Positions 15,401 through 29,095 of a stretch of DNA of 64,000 bases are shown in pieces; the stretch's first letter is position 1, and every line of letters starts with the position of its first letter. Made by a program: the position numbers and the translations under genes. The notes under the pieces were generated by a model. That model made no database searches and was not told the origin of the DNA. It saw only the letters and a list, made by a program, of their open reading frames with translations. The stretch comes from Opeltia flavorubescens (taxonomy: Eukaryota > Ascomycota > Lecanoromycetes > Teloschistales > Teloschistaceae), in NCBI GenBank assembly GCA_000442125.1, contig KE546968.1:461932-525931 (forward strand). Reading direction: 5' to 3'.

Positions 15401-17045
15401 TTTTTAATTAATTAAAAAAAATAAAATATTTTCGTTTAAATAATAATAAATAGAGTTAAATTTAATATTTTATCTAGATATTAAAACCTTTTTATATTTT
15501 TATAAAAATATTAAATATAACTCGAGCTTTTATAATTTATTTTTCTTTTTAAATATATAATCGTTTTTTTAATTATTTTAATACTATTAAAAATCGATTA
15601 AAAAAATTAATTTAAAAAAAAATTATAATAGGCGCGATTAATATAGCTTATAAAAAGTTTTAGGTTTATTATAGCTAAATTCTAACCGGTTTTAGGCTAT
15701 TATATAAAAAAGTAATTTTGTTTTATTTATTTCTAACTACTATATAATTCGTAGATTAAAATAATAATAAAATAGGTACTTTTTAAATTAAAATCTATTA
15801 ATAGGCTTTAAAAGATATATATTATTAATATATTAGTTAATAATATAGAAAATCTAGTATAATTAAATAATTAAATTAATAGATTATAATATACTTAAAT
15901 ATAGTAATATTAAATAATTTATTTAATAATATCGATTAGAGTATTATTATAGCTAAAATAATAAACGAGTTTAACGAATATTATAAATAATATATATAAA
16001 TATTATAATAATTATTATAATAAATAGTTCTTTTATTAATATAATTCTATAAGTTCTTTTTTATTTAATAAAAATCCGAATAAATTTAAAAAGCCTATTT
16101 TATAATAATAAATAGAATTAGAGGTTTAATTTTCTATTTTAATATAAATAGTATAAAATATATTTAATATAGTATTAGCTAGTATTATAAATAAAACCTT
16201 ATTTTTAATCGCTAGCTAAATATATAATAATTATAAATCGTATTATTTATTAATAATTTATATAAAAATAATTATTTATTATTATTATCTCTAAAAAAAT
16301 ACTTATAATAAATATATTATATTATAGAATCTCGTTATAAATAAACTTTTAAATAAAAAAAAATTTAAAATAAAAAATCTAATCGAAATATAATATTAAT
16401 AAAAAAACCGGTAGATTATATAAATAATAAAAATAAAAATAAATTTTTTATAGTTTATTAAATAAAAATAATTAATTAAAGTTTTTTTTATTTTAATTAA
16501 ATATATTTAAAGTTCTATTATATTTTTAAAAAAATAATTATTTTCTATATAAAAATTTATTTTAAATAATAGTACTACCTTTAATTAATTTCGGTATTTA
16601 AAAAAATAAACAAAAACTATAAATATATAGGAAATTTTTTTATATTATAGAATTTTATATAAATAAAAAATTAAATTATAATAATTATTATAATAATTAA
16701 ATTCTAAATTTTATAATAAATTAAAAAAAAATAAACTAATATTAAAACTAAAAATTTTAATCTTTTACTTAAATTTATAAAAAATAAATTTTTTTTAATA
16801 AAAATTAGTCTAAAATAATAAAAAATAGTTCTAATCTTTAAATTTATTTATAAATATTATAATATTTTTAAATAAAAACTATTATTTAATTAAAATAAAT
16901 TTAATAAAAAAATTCCTTTTTTTATTAAACCCGATTCTATTATTTTAATATTTTTTTACTTTTTTAAACTTTTATTTTCTAGAGGTTATAGAATTTTAAA
17001 AGGATAAAAAAAGGCGATAAAAATAGCGACTATATTTATTTTTTC
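12426..17045. repeat. AT-rich RIP-degraded block, second part
   Basis: Same composition as the left part: extreme A+T, almost no CA or TG, and stops in every frame. No recognisable domain or terminal repeat was found by eye. It is probably degraded transposon DNA. Confidence 0.75.
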
Positions 17046-17430
17046 TATAATAGATTTGGCAAAAAAAGGATCCAGTTTATATAAAAAATTGATTTTTACC
17101 CGCTTATCTATTGGTAATAAGGTATTTTTAATAAACGAGGAATACTAAAATCTAGCTAGATTTTATAGTTTGGATAACTCAGTCAATTTCGTATATAGTA
17201 ATATACAAAGTAATTTAGTTTGAAGCTTTTAATAAGCGCATTCTAACGGTACCAAAATTATAAAATTTGGATAAAAACTGGTGGCGTTATTAGCTGTAGA
17301 AGATTTACGCTGGCGATTTTTATTATACGCTCGTTGAAAAAGCTTATAGGGCTGAAAAAGCTAGTAGGGCTGAAGAGCCTAATAGGGCTGAAAAATCTAA
17401 TAGGGCTAAAAAGCCTAATAAGGCTAAAAA
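17045..17430 (+). repeat. RIP-spared island ending in an 18-bp repeat array
   Basis: From about 17,045 the sequence regains CA/TG words (GGATCC, TTGGTAATAAGG, AACTCAGTCAA, GCGCATTC, AACTGGTGGCG). The island ends in five 18-bp units at 17336-17425, consensus GAAAAAGCTAATAGGGCT, which stay in frame on the plus strand as a six-residue AEKxxR-type repeat. The host element is unidentified. The repeat could be the basic/acidic tail of a transposase or a simple-sequence expansion in a gene fragment. Its lower RIP load suggests a later arrival than its surroundings. Confidence 0.6.
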
Positions 17431-17465
17431 AATAAAAAAAAAATTTAAAAAATTATTTAAAAAGA

Positions 17466-17582
17466 AATAGTTAATTTATTTAGTTTTTTAATTATTAATT
17501 ATTTTTTTATTTTATATAGCAGGAACTACTATATATAGAAAAATTATAATTTAATTAAAAAATTAAATAAATTAACTATTTC
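17466..17582. repeat. Imperfect inverted repeat (about 33-bp arms), AT-rich hairpin
   Basis: GAAATAGTTAATTTATTTAG near 17,464 is matched in reverse complement at 17,563-17,583 with one change, and the arms extend to about 33 bp around a spacer of about 50 bp containing GCAGGAACTACTATATATAG. The spacer is less RIP-mutated than its flanks. This may be a miniature inverted-repeat element or the end of the neighbouring island. No coding content. Confidence 0.55.
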
Positions 17583-17588
17583 GAATTT

Positions 17589-17730
17589 TATAATATTAAA
17601 ATTTTTAATTTTTTAATAATATTAAAATTATTAATTTTTTAATAATATTAAAATTATTAATTTTTGAATAATATTAAAATTATTAATTTTTTAATAATAT
17701 TAAAATTATTAATTTTTTAATAATAAAAAA
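17589..17730. repeat. 26-bp AT minisatellite, about five copies
   Basis: Five consecutive 26-bp units beginning at 17589, 17615, 17641, 17667 and 17693 consist of AATAATATTAAAATTATT followed by AATTTTTT. They are nearly identical, and a partial sixth unit follows. Each unit is itself partly self-complementary. Such arrays usually grow by replication slippage. Confidence 0.85.
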
Positions 17731-19109
17731 TTGAATATTATTATTATTAATTTAAATTTTTTAAAAATTTTTTTGAAAAAATTTCGAGCTTTTTTATTAG
17801 ATAATAATAAAAGAAAAAAAAAATAAATTAAAAGAAAAAATTCTTTTATAATAATTTCTAATTAGTATAAATAAAATATATATTATTAAATTAAAGAAAA
17901 ATTAAATATAAAATATAATAATATAAAAAATATAAATAATAAAAGTAATAAATATAAAAAATAAATAAAACTTTAAAAAAAATCTAAATTATATTTTTTT
18001 AATAAATATTTTTATATTTATAATATTAAATTTATAATTTATATATTTTTTATAAATATTCTATTTTATAATATTAAATACTTTAAATTTAATATAATAA
18101 TATTTTAAAAATTAAAAAAATCTAATTAAAATAACTAAATTTTAATTTTATAATAATTTTTATAATATTTTTAAATTTATATAATATATTTTATATATTT
18201 ACGCGTTTCTTTATTATATAAAAATAGGCGGTTATTTCTATTTACTAGATATTTTATTATTAAAAATACTTTTTTAATAAACCAATCCGTATTTATAATA
18301 TAATAAATATTTTTTATATTATCAGCTACTAGATTTATATTAAATTAACTATTATAAAAATATTTTTTTTTATTTTTCTATTATTAAATAAAACTTAGTA
18401 ATTTATACTAACCTTTTTTATAGTTTTTTTTTTAGAATATTTTGTAGTATATTACTATATTTCGAAAAATAGTTTTTTTAATAAATAAAAAATATTTATA
18501 AAATAAAAAAAAGTTTATATTAATATATTTATTTTAGAATTATTAGTAAAATATTTATTATAATAATTACTATAATTATATTTTAAAAATTATTAATATT
18601 TTTAAAATTTTTTTTAAATAGTAATAGAAATTAAAATAATAGTTTTTAAAATATACTAATTTATAAATATATATTTTAATATATTTATTTTAAATAAAAT
18701 AGAGTTTTTATAAATTAAAATTAAAAAGAAATAAAATAAAGGTATTTTTTATATATCGACTTTCTTTTTATAACTTTTTATTAGTTTTTTTAAATATATA
18801 TTCGCTTTTATTTTTATAATTAATAAAAAATTCTAATATTATAACTATAGAATCTAGAAATTTAAATTAGTATAAAAATTATTATATTTATATTTAAAGC
18901 TTACTATTATTATTTTTATTATTTAAAATAGTTTAAAAATATAAATTTTTATTATTTTTTATACGCGTATTTTTAAAATTATAATTAACTTTAATTTAAA
19001 TTATATATACTATTATATATTTATTTTAAATAATTCTAGAATTATTATTTTAATATTTGTATTATTATAAAAATTATTATAATATATCTATTACTATTAA
19101 ACTATAGAA
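17731..19109. repeat. AT-rich RIP-degraded DNA before the LTR fossil
   Basis: Extreme A+T with CA/TG depletion and no open frame. I see no terminal repeat or domain. Confidence 0.7.
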
Positions 19110-19387
19110 GTAGTTAGTATTTGGACTTTAGATAGAAATTATATAATGGAGATAATATATTAAATTACTAGTATAACGGTCCTTTTAAAAAATTTATACG
19201 GGGTTATTTAGATAATTATTACCTAGTATAAAATAAATATATTTTTAGATATATAGCAATCCCTTTTATTTTTTATTAAAAGATAAAAATTAATTTTTTA
19301 ATATATTTAAATATATACGCTATAAATAGTTCTTTTATAATAGTTTACGCTTCTAAATTAGTTTAATTATATCTAATATATTATAAT
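19110..19387 (+). repeat. Left LTR of the chromovirus fossil
   Basis: It matches 28062-28339 over its full length. Shared landmarks include AATTTATACGGGGTTATTTA and ATATATACGCTATAAATAGT. The exact ends are uncertain by a few bases because the usual TG...CA termini are expected to be altered by RIP. I could not establish a target-site duplication. Confidence 0.8.
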
Positions 19388-22300
19388 TCTAACTCTTCTT
19401 TTTTTTTTATATTTAAAAGCCCGAATTACTATTAAAAATATTTATTAAAAAAACTTATAGTTATAATAAAAATAGAAATAATAATAATAGTATAATTATT
19501 AATTTTTAGAATTTAAATATTTAATTAAAAATTATACGTATAAATTTAATAGGCGGATTTTTTAGTATAATTAGTTTAATAATTTTTTAGAATAGATATA
19601 TTATAAAATTATTTAATAACGCCGCGGGATTATAATAAAATAATAGTATTTCTTTAATAGAGTCGACGCTGGATTCTAATACTTATCGTTATAAAGGTAA
19701 AAAGCTAATATATAATATAACTCCATCCCTTTTATTATCTAGTTTAAATAATAATAGCTATAATAGTAATAATTTCTCGAATACTTCTTTAAACGTATAA
19801 ATAGAATAAAAAATTAAAAATTTAAAGTATAAAATAGAAAGGATTATTAAATATACTTATTATTTTAAAAAAATTAAAATAATTTATTAATAGGTTTAAA
19901 TAATACTTTAAAAGTTTTATATATCTATTAGTATATTTATTCCTATTATTCCGCCTATTAATATTAAACCTTTTATTATTATAAAACTAAAAAATATTAA
20001 ACTAGTCTTTTTACTAGATTATCCGCTAAAAAATAACTTTATTAATTATTAAATATAGATATTATAAGTAGATATAACGTTTAAATTATTATAAAATTCG
20101 TTTTTAATAAATAAAATAAAAATCCGGTTTATTATATTATTATTAAAAGATAACCCTTTAATATAATAAATTTAATATATAAAAACGGATAAAATTAATA
20201 TAAATTAGTTTAATTTTTATAAATAACTACTTAATTTTTTATTAAATAAAAAAAGTTAATTTTTAAACTTTTTATTAAAGTATTATATATTAATATAAAA
20301 TATAATAACGCTATAAAAGTTTAATAATTAAATAAAAATATTTAAAAATTAATTATTAGAATTATTAAAAAAATAGTATATAATAAATTTTATTATAAAA
20401 TTTAAACGCGATATTAAAACGCTAGTATATTAATTTAAATATATATTTAAAAATAAAATAAAAGATAAATAAATAGTTTTAATAATTTATATAAAAAGTA
20501 TTATAAAAGATATTAATACGAGTACTTTTTATAAAAAGCCTTTTTCTTCGAATTAAAGTAGTTAAAGTAGTTAAATTTCGAAAAAACCTTATAATAGTCG
20601 TATAAAGGATAAATAGAAATATAATAATTATAAACTTTATAATAGGTCTTTTATAGAATTAAAAAATAATAAAAATATTAATTTAAAGGATTTAAGTTAA
20701 ATAAAATATTATAATTATTAAAAAAAAAAATTATTATTTTATTAATTACCCCTATATAAAAAAATCGGTAAAAAGAATATTTATTAAAAGTACTAAATCT
20801 AGTATTAGTAAAAATTCTAATACGGCTTTAAAAAACGATTAAATTTAAATAAAATTTTAATATTTAAATATTATTTAATTAAAGTAATAAAAGGAATTAA
20901 AATAATATTTCGGTTTTATATAAACGATTAGGTTAAAAGAGCTTTTATATTATTAGATATAGAATTAAATATTAATTATATCTTATAAATTGAAATAGTA
21001 GAATAGAGCTTTATTTTAATAGATACTAGTTATTTTATATTAAATTAATTCTAAAATTAGTAGTATTACTACTATAAAATCTATAATTTTAAATAAACTT
21101 ATATTAATAGCTAGAATATAGAATAAACGATTTCTATTATTTTTTTCTATATTATTAATTTAGATAAATATAATATAATTTTAAATATATTAAAAATTTA
21201 TAAAGCTAGCCTATTTATTAATATATAGGCTATAAAGTAGCGTTTTTCTATTAAAATTAATCGAATATAAATAAACCGTTTATAAATCTTTAAATAATCT
21301 TTTAAAATATACTTTATTATATATACTTTAATAATATTAGTAATAAAAGATTTAGTCGATATTAATAGTATAAAAATTCTATATTAAATTAAAAACTTCG
21401 AGTTTATATTTTTTATAGTAGAATCGGATAAATTATTTTAATCGAAATCTAGTAATTATACTATTAATTTAATAGAGGATAAAAAGCTGCTATATAAACT
21501 AATATATAATCTATTAAATAACGAGTTAAAGGAATTATACCGATATTTTAAAGAAATTTTTAAAAAAGGCTAGATTTAATATTTAATTTTATCTATAAAA
21601 GCTTTTATTTTATTCGTATTAAAGAAAAATAATAGATTATATTTATATATAAATTACCGTAGTCTAAATATAATAATAATTAAAAATTAGTATCCGCTCC
21701 CTTTAATTACTAAAATTTTAGATTGTTTATATAATATAAAGAGATTTACGAAAATAAATATATATAATATCTATTATCGGATTAGAATTAAGTAAAAAGA
21801 TAAATAAAAAATAGTATTTTATATTAAATACGGGTATTTTAAATACTTTATTATATTTTTTAATCTAGCGAATACCTTTATAATTTTTTAAATATATATT
21901 AATAAAGCGTTAATAGAGATAGTTAATATTTTTTATATAGTATATTTAAATAATATTTTAATATATTTAAATTCCGAAGAAAAATACTAGAAATATATTT
22001 ATATAATTTTACGCCGGTTCTATAAATACTAATTATTCCTAAATTTAAAGAAATACGTATTTAATATAAAATAGCTAGAATTTTTAAAATATATTATATT
22101 ATTTAAAAAAATAGAAATAAACTTTAAAAAAATAAATATAATCTAGAATTAATTTATTCCGAAATTATATAAAAATATTTAAATATTTTTAAACTTAATA
22201 AATTTCTATTAATAATTTATTAAATATTATTCGAAAATTATAGCGTTTATAATTAATTTATTAATTAGTATAAAGAATAGTAAAAAATTAGAATTATTAA

Positions 22301-25300
22301 AATAAAATAATACTATTTAAAAAGCCTTTAAAAAATTAAAAAAAATTTTTACTATAATATCGTTACTAAAATATTTCGATTTAATATATAAAATCCGGAT
22401 TAAAATAAATATTTTAGATTTTAGTATTTCTAGTATTATAATTTAACTAAATAATAATAGTATTTACTACCTAGTAGTTTTCTAGTTAAGGAAAATAATA
22501 ATAGCTAAATAAAACTATAAAACTTATAATTAAAAGCTATTTACTATTATTAAAATCTTTAAATAATAACGGTATTATTTTAAAAAAGCCTAATATATTA
22601 TTAAAATATAATTAAATTATAATAATTTAAAGGGATTTATATATATTAAATAATTTAATAATAGATAATAACGTTAGATTATAAAATTAGTAGTTATAAA
22701 TTTTAAAATTTTTTATTAAATTAGGAAATCGAATCTAATAGATTTTTTATTAAAAAAGCTAAACTATTAAAAAATTAATCCTAAAGCTTTAACGATAATA
22801 TTTATATTATAATAAAAGCTATCTTTTACCGATAATATATTATCTATACCGGCAGCGGTAAAAAAAATAAAGGTAGTATACTTATATAAAAAGCGTAAAA
22901 AAAAGTTTAAAAAATTTTTATTAAAGGTTAACGCCTTTAAAAAATTTAATAATAGCCTACTAATCTAAAAATTTTATAGTATATTAGTATTAATAATATT
23001 CTATAAAACCCCCGTTAAAAGTTTTTAAAAAGAAAATTTACCTTTTAATAAAAAAAGTATAATAAATTCTATTATTAAAATAGCTGATTATAAATAGTAC
23101 GTCCTATATTAAATAGTAAAAGATATTATTTCTAATAAAATAGCTTATAATAATAGTTTAATAAATATAAAAAAAATAATTTTATAATTTTAATAGGATA
23201 ATAATTTTATTATTATTNNAAAATATAATATTAAAAANGTTTATAAAAAAAATTCTAAATATATAAAAGCCGGGTTATAAAGTTTAGAAGTAAAAAACAA
23301 ATTATTATTTTATAAGTCTTTATATATTTTAAAAAACTCCGCTATTTATACGGAATTTATAATAAAATATTATAATAACCTTTTAATTAGATATTTTAAA
23401 ATAAAACGAATAATAAAATTATTTNGCTATTAATATTAATAGCTTAATCTAAATAAAAAGGTTAAGGAATATATATAGATATATAATATTTATTAATATA
23501 TAAAAATATACCGGTATAAGTTATATAGTAAACTACAGTCTCTTTTTATTTCTAATAATCTATATTAAAAAATTGCTTTAGATTTTATAACGGGATTACT
23601 ACCGTTAAAATACTATATAAATATAATTAATATCGTATTAATTATAGTAGACCGATACTCGAAAATAGTTATATATATTCTATACACGAAAACTATTAAT
23701 ATAGTAGAATTTATAGATTTATTCTTCGAAATAGTAATTTATAAAAAAATTATACTAAAAAATATTATTAATAATAGAGGTTTATTATTTATAAACTAAT
23801 TCTAGTTTAAAATCTACTACTATTTAAAAATAAAAAGAAAATTAAATATTATTTTTTATTTATAAATAGATAGTTAAATAAAATATTAGAATTAATTACT
23901 AGAATATTATTTTCGAATCTATTCGAATAAAGAGTAGTTAAATTAGACGAAAATTTTTTTTATTATAGAATTTATATATAATAATAATATTTATTCTACT
24001 ATTAATAAAATACCGTTTTTTTTAATAACTAGGGTATATTCAAATCTAGAGTTTAATATTATAGATAATATTTTTAAAGAAAAAGCCTATAAAATTAATA
24101 TATTAGTAATAAGAAAATATATAAAAGAATTAATAAAATTATATAAAAAGCTAAATTAGGAATAATAAAAAGTATAAAAACGATAAATAAAATATTATAA
24201 TCGTTTTTATATAGATATAAAATTTAATTTAAATAATATAATATTTCTATTATTAAAAAATTTAAAATTAAAAAAACCGTTTAAAAAATTTATTTATTAT
24301 TATACTAGGCCGTATTATATTAAAGAATATATTAGTTTTTAAGCGTATAAATTACTATTACCGTTTAGTTCGCGTATTTATAATATCTTCTATATTTTTT
24401 TACTAAAGAAATATTAATAGAAAAAAAGGTAAAAAGTTCTTTAATACCTATTTTTAGAGCTTATAAATAACGAGTTAAAATAAAAAATAAAAATAATTTT
24501 AGATAAATATATTAAAGGATTTAAAAGTAAAACGGAATAGTATTTAATTAATTAAATAGGTTAATTAAAGAAGTATAATTTATAATAATCGAAATTAGAC
24601 CTAATAAATACTAAAAATTTAGTAAAAAAGTTTAATTAAAATTATAAAAAACCGTTAAAAAAATATAAAAAAAAAAGCTAAATATTTTAATTATATTAGT
24701 TATTATTTTTTTTAAAGCTTTTAGCGGGTTTTTTATAAATCTAGATAATATTATTTCTATTTAAAAATAAATATAGGAAAAAATAACGTAAATAATAAAA
24801 TTTATATTAAATTTTTAGAAGCTAATTAGTTTATTTAAAAAAAACTATCGAATATAAATTAAAAATAAATTTAAAATAGTAAATAGAATTTATTAAATTA
24901 AAATTTAAGCCTATTTAATAAAATAAATATTTACTAGTAGCTATATTTTATTTAATCTTTTTATATTATATCTTTATATATTATTTTACGATTTATTATA
25001 TTTTTTTATTTTATAATTCGCTATACTTCTTTATTTTATAACTTACTACGTTTTTTTATTTTATAATTTACAGCGTTTTTTTATATTAATAAACTTTCGA
25101 TTTATTTTTTTATATTAGCCCTATTAATTAATAAAACTCTATTAATAATTTTATTAGTAGCTATACGGCGATAAAAAATAGTATTATTTTTTAAAGTCTT
25201 CGGTATTTTAAAAATTTTAGATATCTTTAAAATTTTAGAGTTTAAAAGTTTTAAAGCCCTTTTTATAATATTAAATAAATCTATTCTATTAATAAAATAA

Positions 25301-28061
25301 ATAGTTTAAAAAATAAAGGTTTTATATTAAAAGCTCCTTTTTTTTTATTATATATATCCTCCTTTATATTCTTTTTATTAATATTTTTATTAATAGTTTA
25401 TTTCTTTTATTAATATTTCTATTAGTAGTTTATTTTCCTTATTAGTATTTCTATTAGTAGTTTACTACTAGTTTAATATAAAGAAAAATTAATAGTTATA
25501 AAAATATTATTAGCGTTAAAGATTTAAAAAAACTAGTATTTAAAATAGTATTATTCGATTAAAAAAATATTATTTAATTCGTTTTTTTTTTTTTAAAAGT
25601 ATCGTTTAATTTATTTTTTCCTTTTTTAAAATACTATAACCGAAATTTTATTTAAAGCGTTATAGCCGAAGCCGTTTTTTATTATTATACTAATTTTTAT
25701 ATATCCTAAACTAATTTAAAAGCGATAAAACGGAATATAAATTTATAATTTATAATATTAAAGTAAATTATAGATTTATATTTATCTTTTATTAAATTAT
25801 ATTTCTAGGTTAGCCGTTTTTTATCGTATTTTTTCCGCTTACCGGTATAGCTATTATTTCTACTCCTTTATTTAATCCGAAGTCGCTTTTAATTCTAATA
25901 AATTATTTAACTAGATAAATAATAAAAAACGGCTTATAATAGTCGGCGCTTTAATATTTAACTTTAGGGGCTTTAATAAAGCCGAGTCTTATAATTATTA
26001 AAAAAAGTTAGTAGAAAATAATAAAATTTAGTATAATAAATATAAATATATTAGGTTTAATAAACTAGCCGGCCCTTTTATAAAAATAGATTATTTTTAA
26101 TTAGTTTAGCTATTATTTAAAATTTTTTTTAAATTATTATTAGAAACCGATTATTATTTTAAATTTAAACGAGATTTTTACTAGAATTAAATAGTATAAT
26201 AGACTATTATTTTATACTATTTAGCTATCGATTAATTTAAGGCGAAGTTATTAAAAAAATCGGCTTTTAAAAATATACGAGGTAATATTAAAAACTTTAA
26301 TATAAACCTAATAATAAATTTAATAAAAAAATTAATTAGTATTAAATTCGGGTAAATTATTATTAAAAGTTATATAAAAAGTAATAAAAACTATATTAAA
26401 TTTTATTAATTAAATTTCTAGTTATTAAATACTATTTTTACTATAAAAGATATTTTATTTAAAGGTAATTAATTAAAATTTAATAGTAAAATTTTATTAT
26501 ACTAATTATAAATCGATAATAAATAAATTAAAAGTAAAAAATTTAGTAATAATTTATTATAATATAATAAATATTTATTTTTATTACTATTAAATATTAT
26601 AGATTTAAACTTTTTTTTTTTTTTTTATTTTTTTTATCTACGTTATTTAAACGGACCTCCTCTTTTTTTAAAAAAATATTTACTATATAAAAGCTATTAA
26701 AATAAGCGGAATTAAATATATAAATTTATTTATAAAATTTCTAATTTTATAAAAGCTTCTAAAATCTATTATTAAATTATTCGGGACTTTAAAATAAAGC
26801 CTCTCCTATTAAAAAATCTAAAAAGAGATTTTTACTTTAGTTTATAAATAGACCTCGATTATAAAAAAATAAATCTAAATTTAAGCGGAAAAAATAATAA
26901 ACTTCTATAAATATAAATAATTAACGACCTGTATATAATATATTATTTTTTTATTTAAACTTATATACTTATTGTTTAAAATTATAAATTTTCTAGTAAA
27001 AGTCTTTTTATTTAATAAAATTCTAGCGGGTTTTATATAAAAGCTCGTTATTATAAACTAGTAGTAAATCGGTCTAGCTATTAATTAAGTTCACGCTTTA
27101 GCTATAAATTTAGAGATTCCGAGCTATTTTTATTAGCTTTTTATTTATAAAGAGTATAAAGTTCTATTTTTAAATAGTATCTAGATATTTTTAAATATAT
27201 TTAAAATATTTTTATATTATTAGTTATATAAAGTAAAAAATTTAAATAGAATTAATATAAAATAATTAATATATTAATAAACTTATTATTAAATAACCTC
27301 GAGTATTTTTATAATTTTAATAGTATATATAATATAAAAACTTTATATATTTCTTCTAGTATAATATATATAGAATTTTATTATTAAAAAATATAGCCTC
27401 TAATAGTATATAAAAGTAACGGCTATATAATAAAAATTTTATATTTAGTTAAATTTATAATTTAAATAATTATTTAAGTTTAAAATTATTATATAAAGGT
27501 TTTATCTATTAAAAAATAAATATAAAAATAGAAGAAATTTATTATTAATATTTTTAAAAGCTTCGCTATTAATAAATTTACTACTATTAAATAAACTATT
27601 AAATATTATAATATCTATAATAATTAGTAAAAAAAAAAAAAGAGAAAATTTTTATAAAAGCCTATATTTATTTATTAGTATAATTACTAGTCTTTTTTAT
27701 ATTATACTAGAATAAAGTCTATATATTAAAAAAAAAGAAGTTTTTAACCTCTTTAATTATAATAATACTATAATATTTTTTTTACTATTTTCCTACTAAT
27801 AAAGGTATATATAACGCTATAAATCTTTAACGGGCCTTTAACGGAATATTAATAATAGAAAAATAATAAAAATTAGTAACTATTTCTACGGTTAATAGTA
27901 TTATTATAAATAATTCTTTTCTTTTTTTTTTCTATTAAATTTTAAACGGTTTTTAATAAATATTTATTTATATATTTTAAATAGTTTAAATTACTTTTAA
28001 ACCTCGATATTAAAGTTAATATTTTAAAAAAAAAGGTAATTATTATTATTAAATTATAAAA

Positions 28062-28339
28062 GTAATTAATATTTAAATTCTAGGTAGAAATTATATAATA
28101 AAAATAATATATTAAATTACTAGTATAACGGGCCCTTTAAAAAATTTATACGGGGTTATTTAAATAATTATTATCTAGTATAGGATAAATATATTTTTAA
28201 ATATATAGCGATTCCTTTTACCTTCTATTAGAAAATAAAAGTTAGTTCTTTAATATATCTGAATATATACGCTATAAATAGTTTTTTTATAGTAGTTTAC
28301 GCTTTTAAATTGGTTTAATTGTACCTAGTATATTATAAT
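28062..28339 (+). repeat. Right LTR of the chromovirus fossil
   Basis: Direct-repeat partner of 19110-19387, of equal length and with mainly transition differences. It keeps slightly more GC than the left copy (CGGGCCC, TTGGTTTAATTGTACC), so the two LTRs were mutated to different extents. Confidence 0.8.
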
Positions 28340-28641
28340 ACCGCTATTCGATTTTTAATTATACCGCTACTATTATTATCGTTTTTTAATCTTTAGAAGA
28401 TATATTTTAATATTTTTTAGTTTTTTTTATAATATTTTTAACTTTAAAGATTACCTATTAATCCGCTTTTTTTTTTTTTTAGTTCTATTTTTTCTAGAAT
28501 AAAATTTTTTAAATATTTTCTTATTTTTTTAATATACGGATTTTAATTTAGTTTTTTTTCTAATTTACATTTTAATTAAAATTCTATTAATTTTTTTAAT
28601 TTACTATAATTAAAGATTATAGAATCTAATAATAATATACT

Positions 28642-29095
28642 ATAAATTAAAATAATTATTATAATAATTTATAATCTAGAATAAATAAAAATAATAAAAA
28701 AATAAAAATAAATAAATTTTATATACTTTATAATAAAATATTTTTAATAGTTATAAATTAAAGTAATTATTATAATAATTTATAATCTAGAATAGATAGA
28801 AATAAAAAAAAAATAAAAATAAATCGATTTTATATATTTTATAATATAATATCTATAATAATTATAAATTAAAGTAATTATTATAATAGTTTTTAATATA
28901 TAGCGCTACTAATATAAAAATAATAAAAAAAAAATAATCGATTATTTATACTAAATATTAAAAGCTTTATATTAATTATATATTAAAGTAATTATTATAG
29001 TAATCTATTTAATATAATATACTAAAAAAAAAAAAAAAATAAAAATAAAAAATATTTAATTTTATATATTTTATATTAAAAGTTTTATATTAATA
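28642..29095. repeat. Tandem array, about 111-bp period, four copies
   Basis: Units start near 28642, 28753, 28864 and 28979. Each opens with ATAAATTAAAGTAATTATTA or a near variant and ends in an A/T-run plus TTTTATATATTTTATA. The first two copies are closest, and the last two have drifted. No coding content. Confidence 0.75.

Larger units (their letters stand above)
19110..28339 (+). mobile_element. Ty3/gypsy chromovirus LTR fossil, broken
   Basis: Two direct repeats of 278 bp (19110-19387 and 28062-28339) bound about 9.2 kb and align without a gap; nearly all differences between them are transitions, as RIP produces. Between them, plus-strand remnants follow the Ty3/gypsy order: a gag-like region, a reverse transcriptase trace around 21,560-21,960, RNase H and integrase-like regions to about 24,300, and a chromodomain-like trace near 24,530-24,650. 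About 3.4 kb of unassigned AT-rich DNA separates the chromodomain trace from the right LTR, so a nested insertion is possible. The copy is broken throughout by many changes and is a relic. LTR identity cannot give its age because RIP inflates divergence. Confidence 0.8.

Noticed and set aside
24960-25460. Short tandem words read as a CRISPR-like array
   Set aside because: Spacers are repeat-derived and AT-rich, and the host is a eukaryote; these are minisatellites within a fossil element.
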